Below, in pieces: positions 8,778-18,884 of a stretch of 64,000 bases of DNA. The notes under the pieces are model-generated. The model saw only the letters and a list, made by a program, of their open reading frames with translations, was not told where the DNA came from and ran no database searches. The translations under genes were made by a program, and so were the position numbers. Where the stretch lies: the NCBI RefSeq assembly GCF_032583975.1, contig NZ_JAWHTF010000003.1; one strand, written 5' to 3'. This DNA comes from Gilvirhabdus luticola. GTDB lineage: Bacteria; Bacteroidota; Bacteroidia; Flavobacteriales; Flavobacteriaceae. Position 1 is the stretch's first letter. Each line of letters starts with the position of its first letter.

Positions 8778-11439
8778 TATGTTTATTAATATTAAAAAAG
8801 GGATATTTTTTTTAGTACAAATTGTTTTTATCAGTTCGATTTGCCATTCGCAAGACAATATATATCCTTATCAAGACAATTCTTTACGGATAGAAGAAAG
8901 GATTAGTGACTTACTTAATAGAATGACTTTAGAAGAAAAAGTTCGTCAAATGGATATGTATAAAGGCGAATTTTTTAAAGATGATGTAAACTTTTCCTCT
9001 CCTAAAGCAAAAGACAAAATTGGAAACCTTGGTGTTGGTGCTATTCATGATATTTATCCACCTTCAGCTAAAATGATCAACGATTTACAAAAATTTGTGA
9101 TCGAAAATAACAGATGGGGAATTCCAGCACTTATCATGTGTGAAATGCTCCATGGCTATACAGGAGAAGGAGGTACTGCTTTCCCAATGAGCATTGGTCT
9201 AGGAGCAACTTGGGATACAGAATTAATGCATAAAGTAGGCCATGTTATAGGAACAGAAGCGCGAGCCCACGGAGTTCATTATGGATTAGGGCCTGTTCTT
9301 GGGGTAGGTCGTGAACCTCGTTGGGGAAGAGTGGCTGAAACCTTTAGCGAAGATGCTTATTTAGCTAGCGAAATTGGTTTAGCAATGATATCTGGAATAC
9401 AAGGAGATACTTTGGCTTCAAACAGTGCCATTATTGCAGAGCCAAAACATTTTGCCGTTCATAGTTATCCACAAGGAGGCGGAAATTCATCTCCTGTAAT
9501 TGTTGGTGAACGTACAGCTAGAGAAGATTTTCTACCAGTTTTTGAAAAAGCGTATCGAAAAGGAGGAGCTTTAGGTGCAATGTGTGCTTATTCTGAATTA
9601 GATGGTATTCCTTGTGCAGCAAACAAATGGTTGTTGACGGATGTTTTAAGAGATGAATGGGGATTTAAAGGTATTGTCATATCAGATTTGGGTGCTATAA
9701 AATATATTCAAACAGATCATTATGTTTCAGACTCTCCGAAAGAAAGTATTAGACAGGCAATTACAGCAGGAGTAGATATGCAATTTTATGACTTCTCTAA
9801 TGAGTTCTGGCAACAAACCATCATAGAACTTGTAAATGAACAAAAATTGACGATGGAACACATAGACCGTGCTGTAGGTGGAATTTTAAGACTTAAAATG
9901 ACATTAGGCTTGTTTGAAAATCCTTACACTCAACAAAAATTAATTGACGAAAGATTTCATTCCAAAGATCATCAAGAAATTGCTTTAGAAGCAGGCTACA
10001 AGTCCATATGTCTTCTAAAGAATGAAAATAACATTTTACCATTAGAGAAGAACATAAAAACTATAGCTGTAATTGGACCAAATGCTGATGCATCAAGATT
10101 AGGTGGCTATTCTGTAAGAAATAAAGTCGCAACAACCGTTTTGGAAGGTATTAAACAAGTTGTTAGAAATGGTACAAACGTACTTTATGATGAAGGAGTT
10201 CCTCTAATTGTTAAAGGGCAAATAATTCCTTCGTCATGTTTAATGACACCAGATAAGTTACAGCAAGGTTTAAAAGCTGAATACTTTAACAACATGAATT
10301 TAGAAGGCGAATCAGCTTTAGTTCGAACAGACGAGCAATTGGAATTCGATTGGCCTTGGTCTCCAGGTGAAGGTGTAAATGATGACCAGTTTTCCGTTCG
10401 CTGGACAGGCTATCTTAAACCTACTGAATCTTTTGATGGATGGCTAGGGTTGAGTTCAGATGATGGGATAAGAATGTGGGTTGATGATCAACTAGTAATT
10501 GATAATTGGAAAAAAGGAGCTACAAATATCATCACATTTCCTATGAATTTTGATGCAGAAAAATACTATAAAATTAGGATTGAAATGTGGGAAGGAGGTT
10601 GGGGAGCTCGTGCTCATTTACGTTGGAACTTGAAAAAGGTCGATATGCAGCCTGCTATAGACATTGCAAAAAAAGCTGATATAGCTGTTGTGGTTATTGG
10701 CGAATCCAATGAGTTGGTGGAAGAGAATAGGGATGTTGCCACTTTAGATTTGCACGGCATGCAATTAGAATTAGTTAAGAATATAAAAGCAACTGGAACA
10801 CCTGTGATTTGTGTGTTATTAAATGGTCGTCCAATTTCAATAAATTGGATACAGGAAAATATTCCTGCAATTTTAGAAGCATGGTTTCCTGGTGAAGCTG
10901 GTGGAAAGGCAGTAGCCGATGTGCTTTTCGGTGATTACAATCCGGCTGGACGATTACCAATAACCTTTCCAAAATCGGTTGGGCAGTTACCAATTTATTA
11001 TAACCAAAAACCTTCAGCGATACACAGATATGTAAAGGAAAGTGATAAACCTTTATACCCTTTTGGTTATGGTTTAAGTTATACAACTTTTAAATATTCC
11101 AACTTGCGATTAAGTACTAAAAACATCCAAACAGACGAATCGATATCTGTTCATGTTAATGTATCCAATATAGGAAATTTAGATGGAGATGAAGTTGTAC
11201 AACTTTATATAAATGATGTGTATAGTAGTGTAACAACACCAAAAAAGACCTTAAAAGGATTCAAAAGAATTAGTATAAAAAAAGGAGAAACGAAGGAAGT
11301 ATCTTTTATATTAACTCAAGATGAACTTGCAATATGGGATAGAAACATGAAACGAACGCTCGAACCTGGAGAGTTTGAGGTTATGATTGGAGGTAACTCT
11401 GTAGACTTAATAAAAACAAAATTTAATGTAATTGATTGA
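8767..11439 (+). CDS. GH3 beta-glycosidase with PA14 insert
   Basis: Retaining exo-beta-glycosidase of the beta-glucosidase/beta-xylosidase branch of GH3. Order of domains in 890 residues: signal peptide (about 1-28), (beta/alpha)8 domain with KHFAVH near 227 and GIVISDLGAI near 302 (D307 is the expected nucleophile), start of the GH3 C-terminal domain, a PA14 carbohydrate-binding insert at about 500-622, the rest of the C-terminal domain with LLNGRPISI and PGEAGGKAVADVLFG, and a fibronectin III-like end. The KH dipeptide and the lack of the NagZ His-Asp pattern argue against a hexosaminidase. In this setting beta1,2-xylose removal from N-glycan cores is an attractive but unproved role. The start overlaps the PNGase stop; a second ATG at 8779 is possible. 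Confidence 0.9.
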   Translation: MKINMFINIKKGIFFLVQIVFISSICHSQDNIYPYQDNSLRIEERISDLLNRMTLEEKVRQMDMYKGEFFKDDVNFSSPKAKDKIGNLGVGAIHDIYPPSAKMINDLQKFVIENNRWGIPALIMCEMLHGYTGEGGTAFPMSIGLGATWDTELMHKVGHVIGTEARAHGVHYGLGPVLGVGREPRWGRVAETFSEDAYLASEIGLAMISGIQGDTLASNSAIIAEPKHFAVHSYPQGGGNSSPVIVGERTAREDFLPVFEKAYRKGGALGAMCAYSELDGIPCAANKWLLTDVLRDEWGFKGIVISDLGAIKYIQTDHYVSDSPKESIRQAITAGVDMQFYDFSNEFWQQTIIELVNEQKLTMEHIDRAVGGILRLKMTLGLFENPYTQQKLIDERFHSKDHQEIALEAGYKSICLLKNENNILPLEKNIKTIAVIGPNADASRLGGYSVRNKVATTVLEGIKQVVRNGTNVLYDEGVPLIVKGQIIPSSCLMTPDKLQQGLKAEYFNNMNLEGESALVRTDEQLEFDWPWSPGEGVNDDQFSVRWTGYLKPTESFDGWLGLSSDDGIRMWVDDQLVIDNWKKGATNIITFPMNFDAEKYYKIRIEMWEGGWGARAHLRWNLKKVDMQPAIDIAKKADIAVVVIGESNELVEENRDVATLDLHGMQLELVKNIKATGTPVICVLLNGRPISINWIQENIPAILEAWFPGEAGGKAVADVLFGDYNPAGRLPITFPKSVGQLPIYYNQKPSAIHRYVKESDKPLYPFGYGLSYTTFKYSNLRLSTKNIQTDESISVHVNVSNIGNLDGDEVVQLYINDVYSSVTTPKKTLKGFKRISIKKGETKEVSFILTQDELAIWDRNMKRTLEPGEFEVMIGGNSVDLIKTKFNVID

Positions 11440-11444
11440 GTATT

Positions 11445-13658
11445 ATGAAAGTTATAAACCACACAAATTATATCTGTAGTTTTTTTATTCTGTTGTTTTT
11501 TCATTCATGTCAAGACAAAGACATTACTTTAATTAATAATAAAGAAGTTAATTGTGAGATTGTATTTTTAGGAGAAGCATCTAAACACAACTATCAATCC
11601 GCTGAAATTCTTCAAAAGTATCTTCAAAAAATAGCCGACGTTAAAATAGAATTAACCGATGAGAGCTCCCAAAATAAAATAAAACATAAAATATATGTTG
11701 GTAATGTTTTAGATGAAGATTTACTTGAACATGACGTTCAAATTAAAACTGAAGATAAAAATATAATCATTGCTGGAGGTTCAGACAATGCTTTAAGAAA
11801 TGCTGTTTATGAGTTTTTAGAACGTTATTTAAATTGTAAATGGTATGCGCCAGATGTAGAGAGCATTCCTAATTCAAAATCAATTGTTCTGCCTTTAAAT
11901 ATAGATTATAAATACAATCCGGAAATTAAAACAAGAACGGTGCATTCTAAATTGTTTTATAATAACCACAGCTTCGCAGACAAGCACAAAGTAACATACG
12001 AGGCTTTTCCATTTTATGTGCCACAGGGCAGAGTGCATACTTTTCACAGATTTATTCCAGAAGAACAATTTTATAAATCAAATCCAGAATATTTTGCACT
12101 TCGTGGAAACAAACGCTTACCAACACAATTATGTTTAACCAACAAAAAGGTGTTGGAGATTGTTAAAGATTCTGTCCAAAGCTTATTTAACCGTTATCCA
12201 GAATCAAAAGTTATATCTGTAAGCAGTAATGATAATACACAGTATTGCGAATGTGATAATTGTAAAAGAATTGATGAAGAAGAAGAAAGTCATGCAGGTA
12301 CAATGATTCGATTTGTGAATGATGTAGCAAAACAATTTCCGGATAAAACCATTTCAACTTTAGCTTATCAGTATACTAGAAAGCCTTGTAAAACAAAACC
12401 TTTAAAAAATGTATTGATTACCTTATGTTCGATAGAATGTGACCGAAGCGCACCAATAACAGAAAAATGTACCGATTTCGCAGACGATATTAAAGGTTGG
12501 AGCGAGCTAACAGATAACATCAGAATATGGGACTATACGACACAATTTACCAATTTTTTAGCCCCATTTCCTAATTTACATACGTTGCAGCCCAACGTCC
12601 AGTTTTTTAGGGACCATAACACCAAGTGGGTATTTGAGCAACATAGCCACAACCCTAGTGAGTTGTTCGAATTGCGCTCATATATCATGGCAAAACTGTT
12701 GTGGAATCCGGATGATAATTTACATGAAATTATAACTGAATTTACAAATGGCTATTATGAAGAAGCAGGTGTTTATATTACAGAATATGTTGATATGATT
12801 CATGAACAAATCAAAAATCACCCCGATTTCTTTTTGTTTTTATATGGAGATCCTTCACAAGCTTTTAATGCCTACCTAAATCCAGAATTATTAAAGCAGT
12901 ATATAGTTCTGTTTGATAAAGCCGAAATTGCTGTGGCCAACAAACCTGAAGTTTTAACACGTGTAAAAGAAGCACGACTAGGGGTCGATTATGCTGTTTT
13001 AGAAGCGTGTAGAAAACAAATTTCAGATGACTTTGTTCTAGACCAAAATTCAAGGTCTCATATAGCAAACTTTGTAAGCACTTGCAAAGCAGCGAACATA
13101 ACTTTAATGAATGAAATGGGCTATTCAGTTGACGATTATGGAAAAGCGTATTTAAAAACGGTTGAGGTTGCCTTAAAACCAAACAAGGCATCAGGAAAAT
13201 CGGTAACGCTTTTAACCAAACCAAAAAAATATGCCAACGAGAATCCTCAAGCCTTAACCGATGGTGCCTTGGGTGGAGCCAATTTTTACTCAAACTGGTT
13301 AGGTTTTGAAGGTAATCATTTGGAGGCTATTATCGATTTAGAAAATCCTCAAGATATTTCAACAATTTCTACAGCATTTCTTCAAGTCACTAATCATATT
13401 GTTTTCTTTCCTGAACAAGTTGCTTACTATGGCTCAATTGATGGTGAAAATTACACAAAGCTTGGAGAAGTCATCAATAAATATCCGTTAAACAAAAAAA
13501 GCAAAATAAACGATATTCAATATTTTGACTTGAGTACTGAAACGTCTCAATTCAGGTATATAAAAGTAAAAGCAGATAATCTAAAAAAAGCGCCGTATTG
13601 GCATCACGCGGCTGGCTTACCTTCATGGATTTTTGCAGATGAAATCATTATCGATTAA
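11445..13658 (+). CDS. DUF4838 / GH163 candidate endo-beta-N-acetylglucosaminidase, lipoprotein
   Basis: The 737-residue protein begins at ATG 11445, five bases after the GH3 stop, with a lipoprotein leader (LLFFHSC). An N-terminal alpha/beta domain (YVGN...AGGSDNALRNAVYEFLERYLNCKWYAPDVE) precedes the DUF4838 core with CxC..C cysteines (YCECDNC), TISTLAYQYTRKP and a LITLCSIECDRS strand, and the protein ends in a discoidin-like module (LPSWIFADEI). DUF4838 proteins include the GH163 family, founded on a Bacteroides thetaiotaomicron enzyme that cuts the chitobiose core of complex N-glycans. Surface anchoring and operon context fit that role. I cannot assign the catalytic residues with certainty; the E within SIECDR is a candidate only. 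Confidence 0.82.
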   Translation: MKVINHTNYICSFFILLFFHSCQDKDITLINNKEVNCEIVFLGEASKHNYQSAEILQKYLQKIADVKIELTDESSQNKIKHKIYVGNVLDEDLLEHDVQIKTEDKNIIIAGGSDNALRNAVYEFLERYLNCKWYAPDVESIPNSKSIVLPLNIDYKYNPEIKTRTVHSKLFYNNHSFADKHKVTYEAFPFYVPQGRVHTFHRFIPEEQFYKSNPEYFALRGNKRLPTQLCLTNKKVLEIVKDSVQSLFNRYPESKVISVSSNDNTQYCECDNCKRIDEEEESHAGTMIRFVNDVAKQFPDKTISTLAYQYTRKPCKTKPLKNVLITLCSIECDRSAPITEKCTDFADDIKGWSELTDNIRIWDYTTQFTNFLAPFPNLHTLQPNVQFFRDHNTKWVFEQHSHNPSELFELRSYIMAKLLWNPDDNLHEIITEFTNGYYEEAGVYITEYVDMIHEQIKNHPDFFLFLYGDPSQAFNAYLNPELLKQYIVLFDKAEIAVANKPEVLTRVKEARLGVDYAVLEACRKQISDDFVLDQNSRSHIANFVSTCKAANITLMNEMGYSVDDYGKAYLKTVEVALKPNKASGKSVTLLTKPKKYANENPQALTDGALGGANFYSNWLGFEGNHLEAIIDLENPQDISTISTAFLQVTNHIVFFPEQVAYYGSIDGENYTKLGEVINKYPLNKKSKINDIQYFDLSTETSQFRYIKVKADNLKKAPYWHHAAGLPSWIFADEIIID

Positions 13659-13914
13659 TCAGCAAATCAGTATAATATATTTATCAATACTAAATTTAAG
13701 TGTATTATTTTGAATAATAGATAAATTTATATTAATTTTCTCTAATATAAATGTGCAATATAGTTTTTTGATAAATAGCTTTTACGAAAACGTTTTTGTA
13801 ATCATGTTCTTTAGCTTTTCAGCATGGTCATTGGTCGAAAATTTTTCAATTAGCATCACATTATTATAACATTTACATTACAGCTTAAATTAAAATTAAC
13901 TAAAACTAAAATTT
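13659..13914 (+). promoter_or_regulatory. Intergenic region upstream of the SusC gene
   Basis: A 256-base AT-rich gap separates the glycosidase operon from the SusC/D pair. It holds a LacI-type palindrome at 13783-13800. I could not find a TTG-19/20-TAnnTTTG promoter that fits well, so the transcription start remains unplaced. Confidence 0.5.
13783..13800. promoter_or_regulatory. Candidate LacI-family operator
   Basis: TACGAAAACGTTTTTGTA is a near-perfect palindrome (one mismatched pair in nine) with a central AACGTT, the usual shape of LacI-family operators. It sits 115 bases before the SusC start. No regulator gene is visible in the window. Confidence 0.45.
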
Positions 13915-16900
13915 ATGATTCAAAAATTACTAAAACTGGTTTTTGTGTTCCTTTTGTCGAGTTCGACACTTTTGGCACAAGAAAAAACGGTTTCGGGAAC
14001 AATTGTTGACCAAAACGGATTTGGTGTACCTGGAGCAAACGTTGTTTTAGAAGGAACTTCAATTGGAAGTTCTTCTGATTTTGACGGCAATTATTCCATA
14101 GAAATTCCAAATGACGGTACATTGGTTTTTTCAAGTTTAGGATTTGCAACACAATCTATTTCAACTACTGGTCAAACCACGATTAATGTAACATTGATTG
14201 AGAGTGCTGAAGCCTTAAGCGAAGTAGTTGTAACTGCTTTAGGTATTAGCCGAGAAAGAAAATCACTTGGATACGCTGTGTCTCAATTAGATGGAGATGA
14301 CGTTTCTTTGGTTAAAGAGACTAACGTAGCAAGTTCTTTGGCAGGTAAAGTTGCCGGAGTTGTAGTGTCTAAATCTACATCTGGACCTGGTGGTGGTACT
14401 CGTGTTGTTATTAGAGGTAATGGGTCCATTACTGGTAACAACCAACCTTTGTATGTAGTGGATGGTATTCCTATTAATAATGAGGCAAGAGTAGATCAAG
14501 GAGCTGCAGAATTTAGTGTAGTAGATCTAGGAACAGGAATTTCAGATATCAATCCTGACGATATTGAATCTATGTCGGTTCTTAAAGGCCCTAATGCAGC
14601 GGCACTTTATGGATCCCGTGCAGCAAATGGTGTAATCCTTATTACAACCAAAAAGGGAGCTTTAAACAAAGGTTTAGGTATAAGCTATACAACAAGCGCA
14701 ATGTTTGATTCTCCGTTGGTATTGCCAGAATACCAAAACGAATATGGTAGAGGTGGAGATGGTAATTTCCCTGTATTAAACGATCCTAATGCCACATTGT
14801 TTCAAAATGTAAACACTGTTAAAGGATACAATTCTTGGGGACCGCAATTTGATGGATCTTCTCAATTAGAGTATAATGGAGAAATGAGACCTTATTCCGC
14901 GCAACCAGATAACGTAAAGGATTTCTTTGAAACAGGATCTAGTTTTGTTAACACGATTGCAGTAAGTAATGGAACTGAAAACTCTTCAATATTTTTCTCT
15001 TGGACAAATTCAGACATTCAATCTATCTTGCCTAACTCTGGACTTAAAAGAAACAATTTTAATTTGCGTGGATTTACTAAATTATCTGATAAGATGTCGT
15101 TTGATGGAAAGGTTACGTATTTTCTACAAGATGCGAAAAATAGACCAACGCAAGGGACCGAAGGTATTGGAGCATATTTATATGGTATGCCAAGAAACAT
15201 TAGTTTGTCGGATTTAAGGGTGTATCAAGACCTAACAAGCCCAATTCATAATCATCCAGGTGCTGATGAAATTTCACCTTATGATGTTATTGCGCCTAAT
15301 GTTGGAAATCCTTATTGGTTGATGTATCAAAATATCCAAGAAGACAATAGGTCCAGAATTACTGGTTTTGCGAAATTAGATTATCAATTCAACGATTGGT
15401 TATCAGCTTTTATTAGAGTAGGTACAGATGCTGGTAGTCATGACACTAAAAATGTTATTCCTCAAGGATATCACTTTTTTAGAACAGGACGTATTAATTA
15501 TAGCCAAGTAGATGGTGCCGAAACAAATTATGATTTTTTGGTAACTTATGATAAAGATTTGAGTGAAAAATTTGATTTAACGGCAAGTGTAGGAGGTAAT
15601 ATGAGACATAATACTTTTATAGAATCCGGTTCATCAGGTGAAGATTTTAAAATTCCTGGAAAATATTTTCTGGATAATACAGATGGCGACTTAATTACAG
15701 CTAGTCAAGGAGATGAAATTAAAAAGAAAGTACATTCATTATATGGTCAAGCATCAGTGTCATACAATGATATGGTGTATTTAGACTTAACTGGAAGAAA
15801 TGACTGGTCTTCTGCTTTAGCAGAAGAAAACAGATCGTATTTCTACAGCTCACAAAGTTTGAGTGTGTTATTACATAACATATTTGATTTAGGGGAAAAA
15901 TTAGATTTTCTTAAAGTAAGAGGTAGTACCGCCAATGTAGGTAACGATACAGGACCACAACAAATTGTAGGGCTATTTAATGTTGCTGGTGATGGATATT
16001 TAGGTAATATTCAAGTAGATAGACCGAGCATCAGATTTAGTGAAAGCCTAAAGCCTGAAGACATAAGATCTACAGAAGTTGGTTTTGAATTTAGAATGCT
16101 GAAAAGTAGATTGTATGGAGATTTTTCATATTATTCGATCACAACCAAAGACCTAATTTTTGATGTGCCAGTTGACCCTGGTACTGGTTATGAGTTTTTT
16201 AGAGATAATGTAGGTAAATTAACCAACAAAGGATATGAGATATTGCTAGGTGGTAAACCTATTCAAAATGATAATTTTAGTTGGGATGTGTCTGCTAATA
16301 TCTCACATAATGATAATAAATTGGAGAGTTTGATTGACGGACAAGATAACTTTACGTTCAGTTCGAGTAATGGAGGTATTGTTGATGTTAGAGCTCAAGT
16401 TGGAGGTGGATATGGTGATATTTATACAACCACCTGGAAACGTAATGACGCTGGTCAATTATTACTTACTGAAGAAGGAAGACCACAAGCAACTTCAGAG
16501 CGTGAAAAATTCGGAAATTACCAACCAGATTATACTGGAGGTGTAACCAATACATTTAACTATAAAAATTGGACATTAAACTTTTTAGTAGATTTCAGAA
16601 TTGGAGGAGAAGTATTCTCATATACCGATTCTCAATTGGATGCCGCAGGTGTTACAAAGAATTCTTTACAGTATAGAGAAGGTGGAGTTGTTGTGGAAGG
16701 TGTTTATGATGAAGGAACCACTAACCCTGGAGCGACTAACACTACTAATATTAGTGGACAAGATTACTGGGGAGCAGTTAGCGGGATAGGTTCAGAGTAT
16801 GTTTACGACCAATCTAATGCGAGATTAAGGGAGTTGAGTTTAACGTACCGAGTACCTAAAGAAATATTGGATAAAACGTTCATTAGAAATGCATCGTTAA

Positions 16901-17055
16901 GCTTTACAGGAAGAAATTTATTTTTCTTATGGAAAAAAACTGATAACTTTGATCCAGAATCAAGCTATTCGACTAACAATTTTAGTCAAGGAGTTCTATT
17001 CTATGCTTTACCAACGACAAAGAGTCTTGGTTTAAGCTTAAATGTTAACTTTTAA
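13915..17055 (+). CDS. SusC/RagA-family TonB-dependent outer-membrane transporter
   Basis: Energised outer-membrane channel that imports oligosaccharides captured by its SusD partner. The 1046 residues show a signal peptide ending at LLAQ, a carboxypeptidase-D-like regulatory domain (KTVSGTIVDQNGFGVPGANV, residues about 25-105), the plug with the ALGISRERKSLGYAVSQL segment and the SVLKGPNAAALYGSRAANGVILITTKKG block (near 222-245), then a long beta-barrel ending in an aromatic-rich strand (LGLSLNVNF) typical of BAM-inserted barrels. It is followed after 12 bases by the SusD gene. Substrate cannot be read from sequence; its place between N-glycan hydrolases implies N-glycan fragments. Confidence 0.97.
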   Translation: MIQKLLKLVFVFLLSSSTLLAQEKTVSGTIVDQNGFGVPGANVVLEGTSIGSSSDFDGNYSIEIPNDGTLVFSSLGFATQSISTTGQTTINVTLIESAEALSEVVVTALGISRERKSLGYAVSQLDGDDVSLVKETNVASSLAGKVAGVVVSKSTSGPGGGTRVVIRGNGSITGNNQPLYVVDGIPINNEARVDQGAAEFSVVDLGTGISDINPDDIESMSVLKGPNAAALYGSRAANGVILITTKKGALNKGLGISYTTSAMFDSPLVLPEYQNEYGRGGDGNFPVLNDPNATLFQNVNTVKGYNSWGPQFDGSSQLEYNGEMRPYSAQPDNVKDFFETGSSFVNTIAVSNGTENSSIFFSWTNSDIQSILPNSGLKRNNFNLRGFTKLSDKMSFDGKVTYFLQDAKNRPTQGTEGIGAYLYGMPRNISLSDLRVYQDLTSPIHNHPGADEISPYDVIAPNVGNPYWLMYQNIQEDNRSRITGFAKLDYQFNDWLSAFIRVGTDAGSHDTKNVIPQGYHFFRTGRINYSQVDGAETNYDFLVTYDKDLSEKFDLTASVGGNMRHNTFIESGSSGEDFKIPGKYFLDNTDGDLITASQGDEIKKKVHSLYGQASVSYNDMVYLDLTGRNDWSSALAEENRSYFYSSQSLSVLLHNIFDLGEKLDFLKVRGSTANVGNDTGPQQIVGLFNVAGDGYLGNIQVDRPSIRFSESLKPEDIRSTEVGFEFRMLKSRLYGDFSYYSITTKDLIFDVPVDPGTGYEFFRDNVGKLTNKGYEILLGGKPIQNDNFSWDVSANISHNDNKLESLIDGQDNFTFSSSNGGIVDVRAQVGGGYGDIYTTTWKRNDAGQLLLTEEGRPQATSEREKFGNYQPDYTGGVTNTFNYKNWTLNFLVDFRIGGEVFSYTDSQLDAAGVTKNSLQYREGGVVVEGVYDEGTTNPGATNTTNISGQDYWGAVSGIGSEYVYDQSNARLRELSLTYRVPKEILDKTFIRNASLSFTGRNLFFLWKKTDNFDPESSYSTNNFSQGVLFYALPTTKSLGLSLNVNF

Positions 17056-17067
17056 AAAATTGATACT

Positions 17068-18738
17068 ATGAAATATTTTAAATTTTTGATGTTAGTTTTA
17101 CTTTCAGTAGTAGCTATATCATGTACAGACGACTTTGATGAGATCAATACCAGTGAAACTGGTTTTACTGCGGATGAGGTAAGTGCGAAGTTCTTTTTGA
17201 CAAGTGCTCAAGTTAGATTATACGCACCAGATCGTTTTCCTTATTGGAGAGCACATCTAATCCATTCTGACAGATTTGCAGGACATTTTACTTTTGGACA
17301 TAACGCCTCTTGGTGGTCTGATGGTTTAAGTTATTCCTATAATGGTGGTTATACAGATGCAACTTATAATTGGTTAGCTAATCACTTTGGGCAAATTAAA
17401 GGCTTTGCTGATTTAACAACAGTTGGCGGTGAATTTGAAAATCAATACATGTATGCCATGGCTCAAATTATGAAAGGCTTATACTTCCAAATGTATACAG
17501 ATACTTTTGGGATGGTACCTTACAGTGAAGCTGGCATAGATGGTATTTTGACACCGGTTTATGATGCTCAAAAAGATATCTACAAAGGAATTATTGCTGA
17601 ACTAGATGCGGCCATGGCGACCATTGGTGATGCTGAAAAAACTGGTGTTGGTGTTGACGATGCTGGTTCTAATGACATCTATTGTGGCGGAGATTTGCAA
17701 CAATGGAAGCGTTTAGCAAATACCTTAAAATTAAGAATAGGTATGCGTGCTTTAGGATCTCCTGGTGACGACTTTGCAAGTGCTGCAATAAATTCAGCAC
17801 TATCTGCACCACTTTTAGATGAATCTACTGGTAGTGTTGTGATGAAAAAAGATTTCGTCATTAGTGAATGGGCATCAGCATCTTATGGAGATATGTGGCA
17901 TGACTTCGGTACAGGCGGTGCTGCTAATTGGACTATGGGTGCTACCTTAATAAATACGCTTAAGGATAGTAATGATCCAAGGCTAGCTGCTTACGCAATT
18001 CCAGCTAAAGGAGGATCGTTTGCATTTACAGATGATGATAGTGATCCAAATTTCCAACAAAGATTAGACTTTACGATTGCCGCACTTGATGCGTCTAGCG
18101 CAGATTATACAGTTACAGTTAATGATAATGTAACAACTCTAGATGTTCCTGCAGGACAGTATATTGGACAGCCAACCAGAACCAATGGAGATACGTATCC
18201 TTTTATGAGATACGATATGTTTAGCTTACCAAGTGGAGCAGTAACTCATAAAAGAGGAACACAAGTTGATGCTTATCCCGAAATTATTTTGACTAGCGCT
18301 GAATCCTATTTCTTACAGGCTGAAGCAGCGGTTCGTGGTATGGGATCTGGAGATGCTAATTCACTATTCCAATCTGGTATTAGAGAGGCCATGAAATTAT
18401 GGAATGTTTCTGGAGATGACTATATAGCAAATGAAGATTTAGCGGATATTTCTGTAGGAACTATGGATGAAAAACTTGAGAAAATTGCTATACAAAGATG
18501 GCTTGTAAGTTATACTGATGGTTTTGAAGCTTGGGCAGTGGTTCGAGATACTGGTTATCCAGCTGAACTTGCTGCAGGTGTTTCTAATCCTACTATTTTT
18601 GAATTAGGAACATTAAATGGTGCTTATCCTCAAAGGTTGCGCTATGGAAGTAATGCACAAGCTAATCCGAATTATAGTGCTGCAATATCAGCTCAAGGAC
18701 CTGATGAGCAAGCAACAAAACTTTGGTTTGCTCAATAA
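17068..18738 (+). CDS. SusD-like surface glycan-binding lipoprotein (SusD-like_2 type)
   Basis: Lid and glycan-binding partner of the preceding transporter. The 556-residue protein has a lipoprotein leader (VVAISC), then a TPR-rich fold. Blocks such as YMYAMAQIMKGLYFQMYTDTFGMVPYSEA and LQQWKRLANTLKLRIGMRA place it in the SusD/RagB nutrient-binding branch (SusD-like_2) rather than the classic SusD branch. The C-terminal TSAESYFLQAEAAVRGM and EKIAIQRWLVSYTDGFEAWAVVRDTGYP are also family features. A strong intrinsic terminator 33 bases downstream ends the susCD transcript. Confidence 0.95.
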   Translation: MKYFKFLMLVLLSVVAISCTDDFDEINTSETGFTADEVSAKFFLTSAQVRLYAPDRFPYWRAHLIHSDRFAGHFTFGHNASWWSDGLSYSYNGGYTDATYNWLANHFGQIKGFADLTTVGGEFENQYMYAMAQIMKGLYFQMYTDTFGMVPYSEAGIDGILTPVYDAQKDIYKGIIAELDAAMATIGDAEKTGVGVDDAGSNDIYCGGDLQQWKRLANTLKLRIGMRALGSPGDDFASAAINSALSAPLLDESTGSVVMKKDFVISEWASASYGDMWHDFGTGGAANWTMGATLINTLKDSNDPRLAAYAIPAKGGSFAFTDDDSDPNFQQRLDFTIAALDASSADYTVTVNDNVTTLDVPAGQYIGQPTRTNGDTYPFMRYDMFSLPSGAVTHKRGTQVDAYPEIILTSAESYFLQAEAAVRGMGSGDANSLFQSGIREAMKLWNVSGDDYIANEDLADISVGTMDEKLEKIAIQRWLVSYTDGFEAWAVVRDTGYPAELAAGVSNPTIFELGTLNGAYPQRLRYGSNAQANPNYSAAISAQGPDEQATKLWFAQ

Positions 18739-18771
18739 GATTTAGTAATAAACAATTGAATTGGTTTTTTC

Positions 18772-18804
18772 AAAAGAGGTTAGTTTTTATAGCTAACCTC
18801 TTTT
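18772..18804 (+). terminator. Intrinsic terminator after the SusC/D pair
   Basis: A 12-base arm AAAAGAGGTTAG (18772-18783) pairs with CTAACCTCTTTT (18793-18804) across a 9-base loop, followed by an AT-rich tail. It separates the susCD unit from the next gene. Confidence 0.85.
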
Positions 18805-18884
18805 ATTTTAGAAGATACTCTTGTAATCTCTAAATAGAATTACAAAGAATATCAAAAATTATTAAATTAGTTAAAAAATTATCG

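Noticed and set aside
12865..13293. 142-codon open frame on the minus strand inside the GH163 candidate gene
   Set aside because: It lies entirely within a well-supported coding gene, has low-complexity Leu/His composition and no family resemblance; it is a frame shadow.
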